Positions 12,984 through 26,073 are shown, numbered from the stretch's first letter. The stretch: DNA of 64,000 nucleotides from Zygnema circumcarinatum (GCA_037447605.1 CM074811.1:2125218-2189217); one strand, 5' to 3'. The notes: a model not told the origin generated them from the sequence alone. A program made the numbers and translations.

Positions 12984-13281
12984 TAGGGATGTGCATGGGA
13001 ACGCAGTCGTGGATTAGAATTTCAATCAAAAATTCTAAAAGTCAGGCCGTTTTGAAACACTTTTAGAATGGCCGGACAGGCACACGGTTGTACGCTCGTA
13101 CGACTGAATTGTACGGTCAGCGGCAGTCCATTCAAGTTAAGGGGGGTTCAATCACAGTGGTCGTACGGCAATTTAAAGTGTTTCAAAACTCTGAAACTTT
13201 TAGACTTTTAGATATTAGAACGTTCTAATTCTGAAATCTAAAACTCTAAAAGTCGCTTGTACGGACAAATGTACATCCCTA
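12984..13281. mobile_element. hAT-like MITE, copy 1 (298 bp)
   Basis: The ends are imperfect terminal inverted repeats, TAGGGATGTGCA at the left and TGTACATCCCTA at the right. The flanking 8-mers GTGCCTGC and GCGCCTGC match at 7 of 8 bases, as expected for an old 8-bp hAT target duplication. TAGGGATG ends are typical of Ac/Ds-like hAT elements. The inside is AT-rich, with repeated TTCTAAAAGT words, and has no coding capacity. A related copy lies at 30241-30680. It sits between the divergent protease and MATE genes. Confidence 0.75.
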
Positions 13282-14530
13282 GCGCCTGCCTGCCTGCCTC
13301 TCTGCCCGCTACCGAAGGAACCCTCCAACTCGCCGGTCCCGTACACCACTATGACCGTGACAGGAGCTACCGTAGCCCTAACTACTCTCCCTCGCAGCCA
13401 CGTGGCCCATCCAACGGCTCTCGCACTCGGCTTTCCAGCTGTTTTATCGTTTTTAACACGCGGCTGAAAGGCGCATCCAACGGTTATTGTCTTCAAATCT
13501 CCCACGAGGGAGATCTGTACGGTAGCCTCTCCCCCTCGGTGGAATCCGAACTTGGACCACTTTCCGCGAAGCAAACCACCGGGCCGGGCCGGCCCGGCCC
13601 TCCCTCCCCCCCGTCCGCGAAGCAGCGCGGAGGGATCCGAGCCGCGCCGCCGAGCTGTGGGGCCCACTCACCCTCCGCCCGCCCACGGCGCTGACGTCAG
13701 CCGCTCTGCCCGCGTCGCGCGCGGCCCGGTGGGAAGGAAGAGAGCGACCTTTTCCGAGCGCGTTCGCTTGCGTTCACACTGGCGGGCGTGCGCGGCACGG
13801 CAAGTGAGGTTTGGGTCGGACCTCGGGTGGGGCGTTCACACTGGCGGTCCTTTTCAGCCAGGAAACGAGCGGGGCGCGCCGCCAGGTGGCCACGGTGCTG
13901 GGAGCCACGTGGCCGCGGCGGCGCCTGAAAGGGCGGCCGCTGGGGAGAGCCACAGAAAGCGCCACTGCATTGTGCAGGGGCCATCTCTTGGCGTCTCGCT
14001 CGCTCTCGCTCTCTCGCTCACTCTCACTCTCACTCTCGCTCTCACTCTCTCTCTCGCTCTCGCTCTTTGTGCCGGGAGGAGTTTGGGAGGGCTGTGATCG
14101 GAAGACAGGAGGGCCTTCCAGGCTGCCAGGAGGCGCAGGAAGGCGGGGAGGGAGGCCGCCTGTACATTCTTGGATGCTCCATCCTGCACGGTTTTGGTGA
14201 CAGCTGGAGGTTCAGCTTGGCAGCTTAGGGGATAATTTGAAGAGGTGTCGTGAGCGCAGTGTAGAGAGGGAGTGAGGAAGGTGGTCTAGGGCCTCTGGAG
14301 AACGGGATATTGCAACTCGCGTGAAGGAAGGAGGCGTTGAGAAGGCGGGACTGCGACAGCTGCTTATTGAGGCCTGCTCTTTACGGAGTTGTGTGCGCAT
14401 CGGTTGTTTTTGGTGCATTTGTATTTTATAAAACTTTACCGCTATTTAATAAGCTCGATATTTAATAAGCTCGATTTTTTTAGGACCGCATCTGCTTTAA
14501 TTGCAACAGGTGTTCCAATTAAACATCAAT
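13282..14530. promoter_or_regulatory. GC-rich promoter and 5' UTR region of the MATE gene
   Basis: No exon recognised. The sequence turns strongly GC-rich from about 13.55 kb, then has a CT-rich tract (13994-14066), then drops to AT-rich sequence with a direct duplication of TATTTAATAAGCTCGAT at about 14443-14476, just before the coding start. CT-rich (Y-patch-like) tracts are common near plant transcription starts, so transcription probably begins around 14.0-14.1 kb. This is inference. Long open frames here are products of high GC. Confidence 0.45.
13994..14066. repeat. CT-rich microsatellite
   Basis: Mixed CTCGCT, CTCACT and CTCTCT units over about 70 bases, pyrimidine-rich on the plus strand, upstream of the MATE gene on the coding strand. 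A possible Y-patch core promoter element or 5' UTR tract. Confidence 0.8.
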
Positions 14531-17500
14531 ATGACAAATAGTGGCTTGCTGTCCGCGGTCGTACGAAACTCCTCAGCACACTCACTTGACCATTATTTAA
14601 GAAATAGGTCTGCAACTGCCGCCTCGCAGTCACGTGGAGGAGCAGGAAGGTGCGGGGAAGCTGGACTTAGGATTACAATAAGGCAGGAGGGCGGGCTTGT
14701 TGTCCGCGGTAAGAGATGGCTTCAGCAGATAAAGCCAACACAGCACAAATCCGTGCCTGCTCGCCATGGATATACCGCAGCACCGAGGTGCTGTCATGCC
14801 TCTTCCCTGTCATCAGATACGCCTGAGCCTGTACTCAAGTTTGAAAGTTCTGAGGAGCCCTATAGTGAAGCTGCTCCTTGGGAGGCTATTGCTGTAGGCA
14901 CCGACAGTCCTGAAGGAACATGGACTGCTGCAAAGCCCTTATTTGCAGCATCAACTGAGGACCTCAACACGCCGACCTTGGCAGCCTTGGCAAAGGCTGG
15001 TATACAGATAGTGGAATCTCTCGAAGAGGCTGGGAGCGAAGCGTTAAAGGCTCTTCAAAATTCCAATCTGGAGGCTTCCGTTTCCGAGGAGGTAAAGCTG
15101 ATAAATCATACAGATGGAAAAACTCTACTGGAAGGCGTTGCTGCTGAAGAGATGCGACTCGGCGTGGAGTATGACAGCCGTTTGGATGCTTTGGCTTCCA
15201 TTTCTGAGGAAGTTTTTACTGAAACGGATCAAGCGCTTTCTGGGAGCTTGTCAACTGCCAGAGAAATAGCAACGTGTTTGATTATTTCAGAAGTGGCGGA
15301 AAGGTTACCCGGAGGTGACTTGGAAAAGAGTTCACTGTCGAAGTTAAGTTCACTTTCGCTTTCGAACACAGAAGTCCTCACAAACGAAATTACCAGCATC
15401 GATGCCCTGCAGTCTGCTGTGGAAACTGCTCCGGCTAGGATAGTGCCTCCAGTGAAGACCATCGAGAAAGAAGTGGAACAAGTGAGGGATCCAACAGTAC
15501 TGCAGCAGATGAAGTTGATCCTTGGCTTTGCGGGACCAGCTCTCGTTATATGGCTGTCGGGGCCTCTCATGAGTCTTATTGATACTGCTGTGATCGGCCA
15601 AAGCAGCTCACTTGAACTTGCAGCTTTAGGTAACTGATTACTCGAGGTTTTTATGCAATCTGAGAGCATACTTAGAGGGCAGCCGCACTTTTTTTTCTGA
15701 AAGATATGCCTGCTTTGTGTTTGATTTTGATGTGTCTTTATGGCCTGTGATGTCACACTATACAAGCAACATAATGGCTGAGTTGGTGCATAAAATCTTT
15801 ATGAACATTCTCAATTTGTAGGAATTTCTTGTAACCGTCAATGCATTCTATTTTGAGTGGTGGAGGTATCAGTTGAGGCTACTGTATTGAACTGATATGA
15901 AAGTATGTCTGTTGCCAGTGCTTGACAGGTTGGAAGTTGTTCGTTACTGACTTGCAACGTCCTTCTTGTTACAGGTCCTGGAACAGTCGTATGTGACCAC
16001 ATCTCCAATCTCTTCATGTTTTTGTCGGTGGCAACATCCAATCTCATTGCTACAGCCATGGCCCATCGGGTAGGTTGATTCATTGCCAGAGTTTTTCTTA
16101 AGAGTGAGGGAAGGTCCTTTTAAAGGCTCGCGGATATAGATCAGACCCTTCAGGTTTTTCAGCAACTGGTGTTAATGTATCGTGTGTATCCATTGGATAT
16201 ATGCTTCGCAGTATGCAAGAAAATCTTGAATTCTCCGCCTTCTGACATTGATCAGCGGGGTGGAGCAGGATGTGGAGGAGGCAGGAAAGCATCTGTCACA
16301 GCTGCTTTTTGTGGCATCCGTTTCTGGGGTCTTCATGACTGTTTTTACCCACTTTTACGCACCAGCAATGATCCGAAGTAATGCATTTTCCGAACTTTCC
16401 TTTGCATCACGATAACTCGGTGCCAGCTTTGTTCTTAGGTATCTGGATGGATAGCATCCCACATCAATCAGTGGCTCTAGTCTGCACTCATTGTTCCTGA
16501 GAAGCCTTCGCTTGTGAACTGATAAAGCGGTTAGCCAGTTGTTTGTAATAGTGGGAAGGGGTGGTGTGCATTTCATTTTCTTGATCTCGTCTCTTGCATG
16601 AAATCCAGCATAGAACATTAAACATGAATATTGTTTCACGTAACAGGTTTCGCGGGGTCAAATCTCAGCGTTGTACCTGCAGCCAACACATATGCAGCGG
16701 TGAGAAATCTACATCTAGGAACATGCAAGGAATCGCTGTCGTGATTTGAATCGATTTAGTAGTATGTATAGCACCCGCCCGCATTCTCTTCTTTGTTATA
16801 TAGCTGATATAAGTACTTGAGAGTGCTTTGTGTGTGTGTAACAAGCCTTTCAAAGTTGTACCTCTTTCTAGCATAATCGAGGTTTGAATACTCTTGTTTC
16901 TGTTTGTGAATAGAACATGATTTTGGCGCTTCTATGCATTTAGTGATCTTGCAGGACAAAACTCGGGTCCCTGTACCTTCTGACCTCAATATGTAGAATT
17001 AGGAGTACAGTGTTGCCATTTGTCACTATCGAGTATGGCTTGAATGCAAGTACACCAGAACACATAAGCACACGAGGGTCTGTGCAAAGGGTGGATGTTT
17101 AAATGCCCGAACTTTTTGGTTAGTCATGAGCCAGTGAAAAATACATTGGAAACATAGTTGGAATCAGCAACTTGGCTGTTGTTTTGGTGAATGTGAGTTA
17201 GACATTGTGATATCAGCGAATTGATTTGGAAATGTTTCATGGGGTGTGTGTGTCATTCAGATCCGTGGTCTCGCTTGGCCGGCGGCTCTGGTGATGTCTG
17301 TTGCCCAAAGTGCGACGTAAGTATTGAATTGCAGTTTGCAAGAGATAATCAGGGAGTGAAATGGAATAGCAGAATATTGTAGTTGACCCATTTGGTACCT
17401 TGTTTCACACCCTACCTGGCCTGAGCAAAGGAATTGAAGTTATAGCATGTTCATGAAGGTAACTGAGTCCAGATGAGGAATCGCGTGCTTGCATGCGCTT

Positions 17501-20500
17501 TCGAGTAGTGGCTTGCAGATGAACAAGATACAAGTCACGACTCACAGGCACCTTCATTTTAACAAACTAGAAAATGAGTTTCAGATTATAAGGCGACGAC
17601 TGATCTCAAAATGTCAGTCGCCAACTCATTTTATCGGCGTGCTTCATATTTAGACTGCTTTTGAAACCTGGATTATGCAGCAAAATGACAATCTAGTTTG
17701 TGTTTTGGGATTTGCAGTCTAGGATTGCAGGATGCGTGGACCCCTCTTTATGTTCTCGTAACCGCAAGCCTGGTCAACCTGTTTGGTGACATTCTTCTCT
17801 GCCCCATCCTTGGCATGGGCATAGCTGGAGCAGCATGGGCCACTATGGCATCTCAGGTAGACACTTTGAGACCCCTATTTTCACATTTACAGAATTTTCT
17901 CCCTTTTCCTCCACGTGGCGTTACATGAAGCCGCACGATGCCCATGCTAGATTGGCTGCCCGGTGGGGGGGGGGGGAATGGGGGGGGAACATGTTTTTGT
18001 CATAATTTATAGAAAATGCATGTGCATTGTGTCAGCTTTCGGTTGGTGTTTTAGATTTTGTAGACTTACCACATTTTCCTATTTGGTTATGGTGCCGCAT
18101 CAACATGAATTAGAGACCAATTTTCTAGAGGTTCTCCCGACGTCGTCTGTCTTTCGGCACTTTAATCGTTCGTATGTGCTCTGTTGACATCAGCAAAGTT
18201 GAAAAAGCTGAATAGTTGAAAAAAGTTGAAACATGAAAAGTCACCCCAATATGGCATGCTTCCTTAGGTTTTCTTTGATTCTTTCTCCCGTCTCACTATA
18301 TTCGCCTCCCTCTCCTTCCTTCTCACCTCTCTCCCGTTTTCACCACTATTCCTCTTTCCCTCGTGCTTGCTTCGGCCTTCCCTTAGGATAGGAAAAGGGG
18401 CTTTTCGTGTGTTAGTTAACTATCACAGAAGCTGGTCGTTAATTTTGATGAGTTAACTCAGATGGGAGCATAGATCCGCATTAGTTATTTTGTTGTATGA
18501 TTTAGTTTTTGATTTTCTTACATAATGTGGTGTCTTTCCTTAAAATAGGATTACTTGCTGGCATATTAAAGATGTAGGGATGCATGTAACCTTGCACAGT
18601 GGCAACAGCGAGTTCTGTGTTGGAGGTCATCTCTCTTGGCTCACAGGTCACTTTTTCAAACATGTCATATTTTCTTCTAAAATGTTCTCGGAGTCTTTGG
18701 TGGTTGGCAGTATGTTGGCTGCATCATGATGCTGTGGAGTATGAAACGAGCAAATGTTATCAAAATTGGAATGTCTGTTCCTTCCCTTCACGATCTCCTG
18801 CGCTTTCTGAACCTTGCTGCGCCCATCTTTTTCACGATGATCTGTAAGGTGAGCTTTATATCAACTAGTCGTACTTCAGCGTGGGTTTGTTTTTCTGCGG
18901 GTGGGAGGGTTTTGGGGGTGTTTTCTTGCTTGGTAACTGACATAGCAAGGCGTTTTGAAGCATAATATCCAGCTATTGGAAAGTTCATTCCTGTTCCAAC
19001 ACCTTGGCCTTAATTTTCTGTTGAGAGAGCTTTTTGGGTGCAGACTGCCTTCTACACGATCCTTACAAAAGTTGCAACGGGATTGGGGACTGTGTCCACT
19101 GGAGCACATCAGGTTTGTCTGCACATCCTGACTCAGTGAATGTTGCATAAACTCAAGAAAATGGAGAGCATAAGGCGGAGATTGCAGAGTATTTGAAGCG
19201 CCTTGCTCTGCTGTTTATACTTCATGAAGCATCTCTTCAGTCTGATTAAGAGAGGAAATGTATAAAACCACATACAGGATTGCTTTGCTTCGTTTTCCCC
19301 TATTTACGATATAAAATACGACATCGCCCTGCTTAGCATGGCAATTTCGTGAATGCTGATGATAAATCTTTTCCGTCCCTGGCTTTTCAATGTGGCTGAT
19401 GTATCGATGTTGGATATTTGCAGGTTATGATTGGTTTGTTTGCTGTATGCGCGGTATGCGGTGAACCTTTAAGCCAAACGGCACAATCATATTTACCTGC
19501 CCTTAAAACAGGGAAAAATCGAAACCTGAAGCAGGTGAGGTGGCAAGCACTTGCTTATGAATCTGCTGAAATTTTAGTTCTCCTCCGTTTCGACGAGTTG
19601 CCAATTTACACTCAAAGGCGTTAGATCTAATCCTTGTCGTTGTTTTTTTTTTTTTTTCTTTCAGGCCCGAACTCTGCTCAAATCTTTGCTCATCTTTGGG
19701 GTCCTCCTCGGTCTTGTACTCGGATCGCTCGCTGCTACAGTACCTTGGTTTGCTCCGGGAATTTTTACAAACGATGCTGCCGTTATTGCTGAGGTATGTT
19801 ACCCTGGGATGTTTCGGACCTCCAAGAGGTTGGGGGGTTGAATGAAGATTAGTCTTTGAAAGATGGTCATAATTGTTAGAATTTCTCGAACGACTATAGT
19901 CTGTGAAGTTGAGGAGAGAAAGGACGGAGTAAAGCGAACATGGCACATCAATGGCAGGACAGGAGTCTGCGGAAGGCATATCGTATCGTATTCACATATA
20001 CTTCCTTTTAATAATAAACCTTAAAGAATTTGGAGTTCATCAAGCAAGGCGAAGCATGTAGACTCGTGGGGGTTACCTGCGATAATATGGCAATAATAAT
20101 ATGACACCTATTATCGCAGGTAACCCACGAGTAGTGTTGCATTTGAAGGCTATTGCTGGCTTAGTGTTTTTAATCATTGTTGAAGAACTCTGTCCTTATC
20201 CTGGATGCGACCCTGATTGTCCTATTGGTTTTTGGGGTTTGTACAGATGCGAAAGATAACTGCTCCTCTGCACATGAGCTTGTTGCTTACTCCCATTGTC
20301 CTTGCTCTTGAAGGCACATTAATGGTGAGAACCTAACAGTCATGTAACTTAATAAACTTAAAGGCAAAGTAGAAAATGTTTTTGATACAAGCACCCGCCT
20401 TCTCTCCTCCTCGTACTTCCCCTCATCTCCCCCTCCCCGGACAAAGGGTACCTTGGCTACACTACATTCCGGGTGCTTTCGAAATCACAGCGTACTTCAC

Positions 20501-21375
20501 AATTTATTTCGAATGTTCTTTATAAAAGTGACCCATGGATCAAGGGCGCTTGCACATCTTTTCCTTGTTCTGTGTGGTTAACCATTGGTATTGTGGGGCT
20601 GAGCAGGCTGGCAGGGACTTGACTTTCCTAGCAACCAGCATGTTGACAAGCTTGGCGGGCTGTACTGTCTTTGTTCTGGTGAGTATTGCGACATCTCGTA
20701 TTCCCCCTCCCTCTGAATTTTTGTTTCATGACGGAAATCAGCTAATGTGAAACTTGGGATCGTAATAAAGAAACTGTATTTATCTGATGGCTAGGGTTGC
20801 GTTCTCTTGTGCAGGCGGGACAAATGCTGGGAATGGGCTTGGTATCAAATTGGTGGACACTTGTTGGTTTCCAGATGGTGAGTTACCTTGAATCTCTCAT
20901 AGACGCAGCCGTTCGAATCTCAGTTGTTTAGAGAATGATCAAAAGGACGACTTCCCCTTTACTGCTCCCTCGCCTGCTCTCTCTACCCTCTCTCCTCGTC
21001 CTCCCTCTTTTCGCATAGCCCTTCAATCACGTGCCCTCGGCACCACCCTGTATGTCTACACCACACTCCATCGTTCACTTATGTCCTTCCTCTCGTAGTC
21101 CCTCCCTTTCACTCCTTCGTTCTCCCCGAACTGACGTCACCACCAGTAGTACTTTCTCGGTGCTTTTTTATTATTATCTGACTGTGGGGCAGTCCCCCTT
21201 TTTCCCCTACAACTTTTGGGTGATTTGTTAACTTGATTATTTGAATCTGGTGTTGACATCACAACAGGTTCGATTAATTCAAGCGGGTCTGCGGTTGACA
21301 TCTTCAAAAAGCATCCTTCACGATGAAGAACCTGCTGAAGTGGATTCCAAGAAGCAGCCTTTGCTGGCCACTTAA
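14531..21375 (+). CDS. EDS5-like plastid MATE transporter, 772 aa
   Basis: Fourteen exons: 14531-15629, 15975-16069, 16269-16377, 16647-16699, 17261-17316, 17718-17856, 18711-18848, 19044-19112, 19424-19534, 19665-19793, 20247-20324, 20607-20678, 20815-20877 and 21268-21375. All junctions keep phase and sum to 773 codons. The C-terminal part, about residues 325-770, is a complete MATE family carrier. It contains motifs typical of the EDS5/DTX45-47 branch, such as A-A-N-T-Y-A-A-I-R-G-L-A-W-P, a V-S-T-G-A-H-Q segment and a [11 protein letters not shown] stretch. These proteins sit in the plastid envelope; EDS5 exports salicylate precursors. The first exon encodes about 365 residues: a probable transit peptide, then an acidic, low-complexity region far longer than in EDS5. 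Exon 3 has two NAG acceptors 3 bases apart. Substrate unproven here. Confidence 0.9.
20062..20132. repeat. 24-26 bp inverted repeat in a MATE intron
   Basis: Left arm 20062-20087 starts ACTCGTGGG, and right arm 20109-20132 ends CCCACGAGT. The arms differ by only two extra G bases and enclose a 21-base loop. It lies in the intron between exons 10 and 11. It looks like a very short palindromic MITE or a structured intron hairpin; no target duplication is obvious. Confidence 0.75.
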
Positions 21376-23619
21376 TATAAATGCGGAGGCTGGCTTCCAT
21401 CACTCTCTCTCTTTTTTTCTCTTCTTACTTCTCTCCCCTGACGAAATTGTTTCTGCGGCGCATTGGGTGCCTGAAAGCGTCGGCATTTCAAGCGGCAGGT
21501 GTACAGTGGAAGTTATATGAACTTTTTATCATGGGAAACGACACCGAGTTTTCTATGAATGAGCCTGTCTCCTTCATAGCGCAGTTTTTATTGCGAGGGA
21601 GGCCCCTAGGCAACTGAATGTACAGAAAAATCTTGTTAGCTATTTTTTTTTTCTTCGGTCAAAGACCTTTCTTTTGGCGGAGCTAGGATTGGTCGAGTGC
21701 ATACAAGAAGAGCAGCTAGAAAGCTGTCTCTTTTGTCTCTCTTTTAAGTGAATAACAGGCGAGTTGCCATCAGCAGTTGGTAGCTTTAAAAAGTAAAGGG
21801 TGAAGCCATTGGTAAATGGTACGGCAAACGCTTTTCATGAAAATCTTTAAGATGTCAAATTTTCTGCCTCAGTCATTTGCCAGTCCTTTACATCAAGGTC
21901 TTTGACGACTAAAGTTTCTTATTTCTGTGTGGAGACGCTGCAAAGTGGTTGAGTCGAAAAAGCTTTTTCCCCTGGTTTTCAAAAAGATTGCTTTAGGCTG
22001 CTGGATTCGCACGGACAAAGTCAAATCTTATTAAAATTTGGGAAAGTGAACCGTTTCTGTTTACTGCGGCTGTTCCCGAAATTAAAGCGTGCACCTTTTA
22101 AATCAACCATTGTCAAGGCTAATCGTAATGAAAAGTTAAAATGCACGTGCGGGAAACATTTGAACATTTTGAGCTGGTATTGGAACACAACGAAGGGTGG
22201 TTATCACAATGTGCGTCTGTTTTTTGAAGCAAATTTGCTTTCATCAGCCAGTCCCGGGTTGTTGTGCAGAGATATTGTCCTAGTTTGTCAGCAAGTAATG
22301 GATCACTTTTGCTGATTTCCATCCTAAGTCAACGAGTAAAGTTAAGAAGAAGTTATAACCGTTAAAAAGGAAATGTCCTAATGAATGGATGAAACAGAAC
22401 TCAATCGTTGCCAAATATTTCCACGTAAACGAGCCCTCTTCAAGGAAGAAGGAAAAGAATTCAAGCACAGCCTTTCACTCCCTCTTAAAGCTGAAACCAC
22501 AAGTGTGAGAACACTATCTCCCTACAAAAACCCTTAAAGCAAAAAACGCATCAGTTTTGCCTCCAACAGGATTCGAAATCCTAAAACCGCGCAACACCCA
22601 TGGAACGAACAGCACGCTCAGGCTCAAGAAGAAGAATCATTCAATCAAATAATGATGGCATAAAAGATTACAAGGCAACAATCTTCACTTCCTGCGGCCT
22701 ACAGAGTTAGAACTACCCTCTTTGACTCTCCGACTAATGTTGAATGCAGCAACATGGCTAGTCAAACCAGACCGCTCTCCTGATCGGTCTTCTTACCCTC
22801 CTACAGACACCAATGACAAAGAAACCAAAATGAAGCATAAAATTGTACAAGCGAGTCTTCAACAAATCTAAAATTTTGTGACCTCTCCAGAGAGCTGTGC
22901 CCGCAGAGACTGCAATGCACAAACCCTGTAGGCCTTGCCGCCATGTGGCAGCTTATCATAGGTTGAATTTTAGGGCCAGAGAAAGCATCAGCCGGCCGGC
23001 CGTTTGGATAGTGGGAAAGCACCCTCTGCCAGCTACAGCCCCCTCTTCATACGGAGTGAACTTATGCCAACTCTGCCCTGCATAGGCTGCTGAATTTTGA
23101 GTCTCAAACAAGTTCCTTTCGGGAGACAGCTGACAGTGCCCCCACAACGGTATTGGGAAGAGTGACCACTTATTCCAACTCTCCTCCTCTCACGGCGCGA
23201 GTTTTTTCCAAATAGGTTAAAAAGAATACAGGGTGATTGGGATGCCTCAGCTTCGGAAAGCCCACCCAAAATGGAGGAGACGGTGAAGGAAACGGAAGGA
23301 TGGGAGACACTCTTCAACTACTGAGTCTCAGGTCACAGTAGGGCTTCATTAAAAAATACCTCAAGTTTTCACAAACTTCGAATGCCGCCGCCTCTCCTGC
23401 GCTTCTTCAATGGGAGGCCAAACTCTCGGGGCCTCTAATCCCTTCCAGAAAGACATATCCGAATGAGCCCCTTTCAAACAGCTCTCACCTTCAAGTACAA
23501 GATCGGTTCGCCTTAACTGGAAAATTTTCTGCCCCTCTGCAAAACATTCTTCCAACGAGGCTTCTAAAACACATTGCAAGGGACTGCTTTGCCTAGCTAA
23601 TAACCCCCGCCCTGCATAG
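21376..23619. other. convergent 3' region between MATE and TZF genes
   Basis: No exon recognised on either strand. It should hold the MATE 3' UTR on the left and the TZF 3' UTR on the right. Small open frames here match no family and lack supporting splice sites. Confidence 0.5.
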
Positions 23620-25701
23620 TCATGCAGTCTGATCCATCCAACTTTGAGACCCTCCCATTGCCATCAACATCCGCTCCCTCTCTCCTGCTTTCTCTCTAGC
23701 GAGAACTGTCACCATATTTCCTCCCGCTGAAGCTGCCAGAGCAGCAGCTACCGCTGCTTCACTGTCTACAGAACGGCCATCCTTGACCATCCTCTGCCTA
23801 TGTATCCAAGCCATGTCCGAATCTTCCTCTTGAACGCTAAGGGAAGCTGACCCATTTCGCCTCATTTGAGCCTCTTCATGCTGCATACCCCAATCAGGCT
23901 TCCCAGTAGGGGAGCCCCATTCTCCTACAGCTCCTTGGGGGGGCAACCCCCCTCCAAGAATTCCCATATGTGCAGGAAGGTCACGTTCCCTCCACATAGG
24001 GCGAGGGACAGGGCTACGACGAGCATTCAAGGCAGCTGCTACAGCCGACTGTTGGGCTGCAGAAGCAGATAGAGGGACAGGGGAAGACAAGCCTCTCTCA
24101 CCCTGTAGGCCGCTTGAGAGAGCAGAATGGGAAGGAATAGAGGCGTCCAAGTATTGCTGCAACAGCTGCTCACTGTTCAATCGGCGAGCTGCAGTGGGAG
24201 AACTAAGTCCATTATGTCCAAATTGAGAGGACCTATCTGCAGTGGCAAGTGGCGACCGAACAGGAGACGACATCTGTCCCGCATCACCGTAATAATCTTC
24301 GGGTTGTGGGGACGGAGGTATCTGCAATCCGAGCCCAGCAAATCCACTTCTTCCCGTCCTAGGAGACATTGACAGCCCCGCTGAAGCAGCTACTGCAGCC
24401 AACCTTGCATGAGTGGAGAGTTGTGCGAATTGCTCAGCTACTCTCTCACTGTCCAAGTCGGCTGATTTACTCTGAAGGGCAAGCATTGTCTCCACATCAT
24501 CTTGAGCAGGCATATCCCTCGCATGCAGGGCAGCCCGCAAACGGCTTGCCTGAAACCCATTAGCAAGGTGAAGGGCGGGTGCTGCTGAAGACTGTGACCA
24601 CTGACTTGTGCCGGGGCCTGACCCTCCTGAAGGGGACATTGGGGGTGTGGGGAGACTAAACCCATCTGAGTTTTGAGAGAATTGAGACATCATCAAGACG
24701 GAGGAGGGAGACATGGGTGGGAATTCCGTCGATATGCTTACAGAACGCATATCCATGGGGGATGCGGAACGTGGGGAAGGGATAGCGGAGCCTGTGGCGG
24801 TATAAACTGGCCTTAGTTCTTCTGAAGTGTGAGCGAAGAAGCATACTCGCCGCCCACAACTTGTTCCATCCTTACAAAGCCTGCAACAAAAATCAAGGTG
24901 ACGTCAACCGAAAGGGAGTTTGCAAGAGACTAGGAAGACTAAACCAAACACAGTCAGGTAGACATTGGCAAACTAAACTGCGATAGAACAACAAAAAATA
25001 AACTCACCTTGTTCGATACTGAGCTGGATGCAGCCAGCATTCAAAAACACCATGAGCATACTCGCAATTGTCCCCTCGTCTGCACGCTCCCTTCCGAAAG
25101 TCTGGGCAAGGTACACAGCTGTAGTGGTAGCGGCGGGGGTCTCTCCTTCTTGCATTCTCCCCAGGGTGAACAAAGGGGCATTCTGTCCAGTCGTGGCTGT
25201 AGGCCCTTGAGCAGGGTCGAACCTTAAAGCTGTACATCCGAAACTCATCTGTTCCGTAAATGCTGTTTTTGATGTCTGGTAGGGAAGGGTCTGAGGGGTA
25301 TTCCCGGCCGTTGGTTGCTGAGACAGACGTGTACATATCATCTTCATTGTCCTTTGCAGTTTCTGAATTGGGGGGTGTATTAAGGCCTGAAGCCTGCATA
25401 CAACAGTTGCAGAAGACTCTGGTGTTACACTTTCACTACCTTCATCTCAACATATGATAATCTTCACTTTTGAAATGGAGAAAACGAGTCACTATCACCT
25501 CAAACATGGGTGCATAGAGTAATTAGAGATGAGCTTACTACCTGCTCATCCTCCTCTGATACAGATTCTCCCGGGAAAAGGTGCTGCCTGCACGCATCGA
25601 CACCATCTTTCTTGCTTTGGTTGTTCTCCTTGTTTGCCTGGCTCAGAAGCAACCCAACAAGCCCATGTTGGCATGTCAATTTTGGAGCTGATCCTTTAGT
25701 A
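23620..25701 (-). CDS. arginine-rich tandem CCCH zinc finger protein (RR-TZF)
   Basis: Three exons are clear on the minus strand: 25701-25542, 25393-25008 and 24880-23620; the stop is at 23620. The middle and last exons give 548 residues. They hold the plant RR-TZF block: a conserved arginine-rich lead-in (D-E-F-R-M-Y-S-F-K), then C-x7-C-x5-C-x3-H, 16 residues, and C-x5-C-x4-C-x3-H, the second finger being split by an intron after its H-P-A-Q-Y-R-T-R. A long Ser/Pro-rich tail ends W-M-D-Q-T-A. Sequence and tail match the ankyrin-TZF branch (Arabidopsis TZF7-11 / C3H30 type), which binds mRNA and acts in cytoplasmic granules. The ankyrin repeats expected upstream were not found. The N-terminus is unresolved: either a short exon near 25.84 kb starts the gene, or the coiled-coil exons upstream belong to it. 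Confidence 0.85.
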
Positions 25702-26073
25702 CTGAAAGAGAATAGAGAGAATAAGAAAACAGAGAATAGAGAATAGAGTAGAATAAGCCTGTGAAAAGAGGTATAAGCACACAGCTTAAACAGGCATTCT
25801 ACACTCGGTCTCACCACAAGATGTTCCCATGATAATTGCACTCTGTCAAACTTCGCAGTCCATTACGATTTCAACGGGCTTAAAAGTAGGGCTTGCAATG
25901 CAGTGCATATTGGCAGGAGGTTATTGTGTTCCAATAACAAGAGTGAGGGGGAGATTGAGACACCTGTACGATTGTGACTACTCTGGGCTTATTGCAGCAT
26001 ACGAAGCCAAACAAGAACGTATAGAGCAGATGAACAAGTAAACGATAGAAAACGATAATTCTGGAAAGAGTAT

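Noticed and set aside
13257-14097. Overlapping open frames of 145 and 181 codons before the MATE gene
   Set aside because: They run through the MITE end, a GC-rich tract and a CT microsatellite, giving Leu-Thr and Ser-Leu repeats; best read as promoter and 5' UTR.
14501-14530. Upstream start for the MATE protein at 14501
   Set aside because: The codon there is TTG; the first in-frame ATG is at 14531.
22565-22590. GGATTCGAAATCC-like word considered as a tRNA T-arm
   Set aside because: Loop length is wrong and no matching acceptor stem, D-arm or anticodon arm could be placed around it.
23620-24756. 378-codon open frame considered as a stand-alone gene
   Set aside because: It is the last exon of the RR-TZF gene; the second zinc finger lies just upstream of its first ATG, so that ATG is internal.
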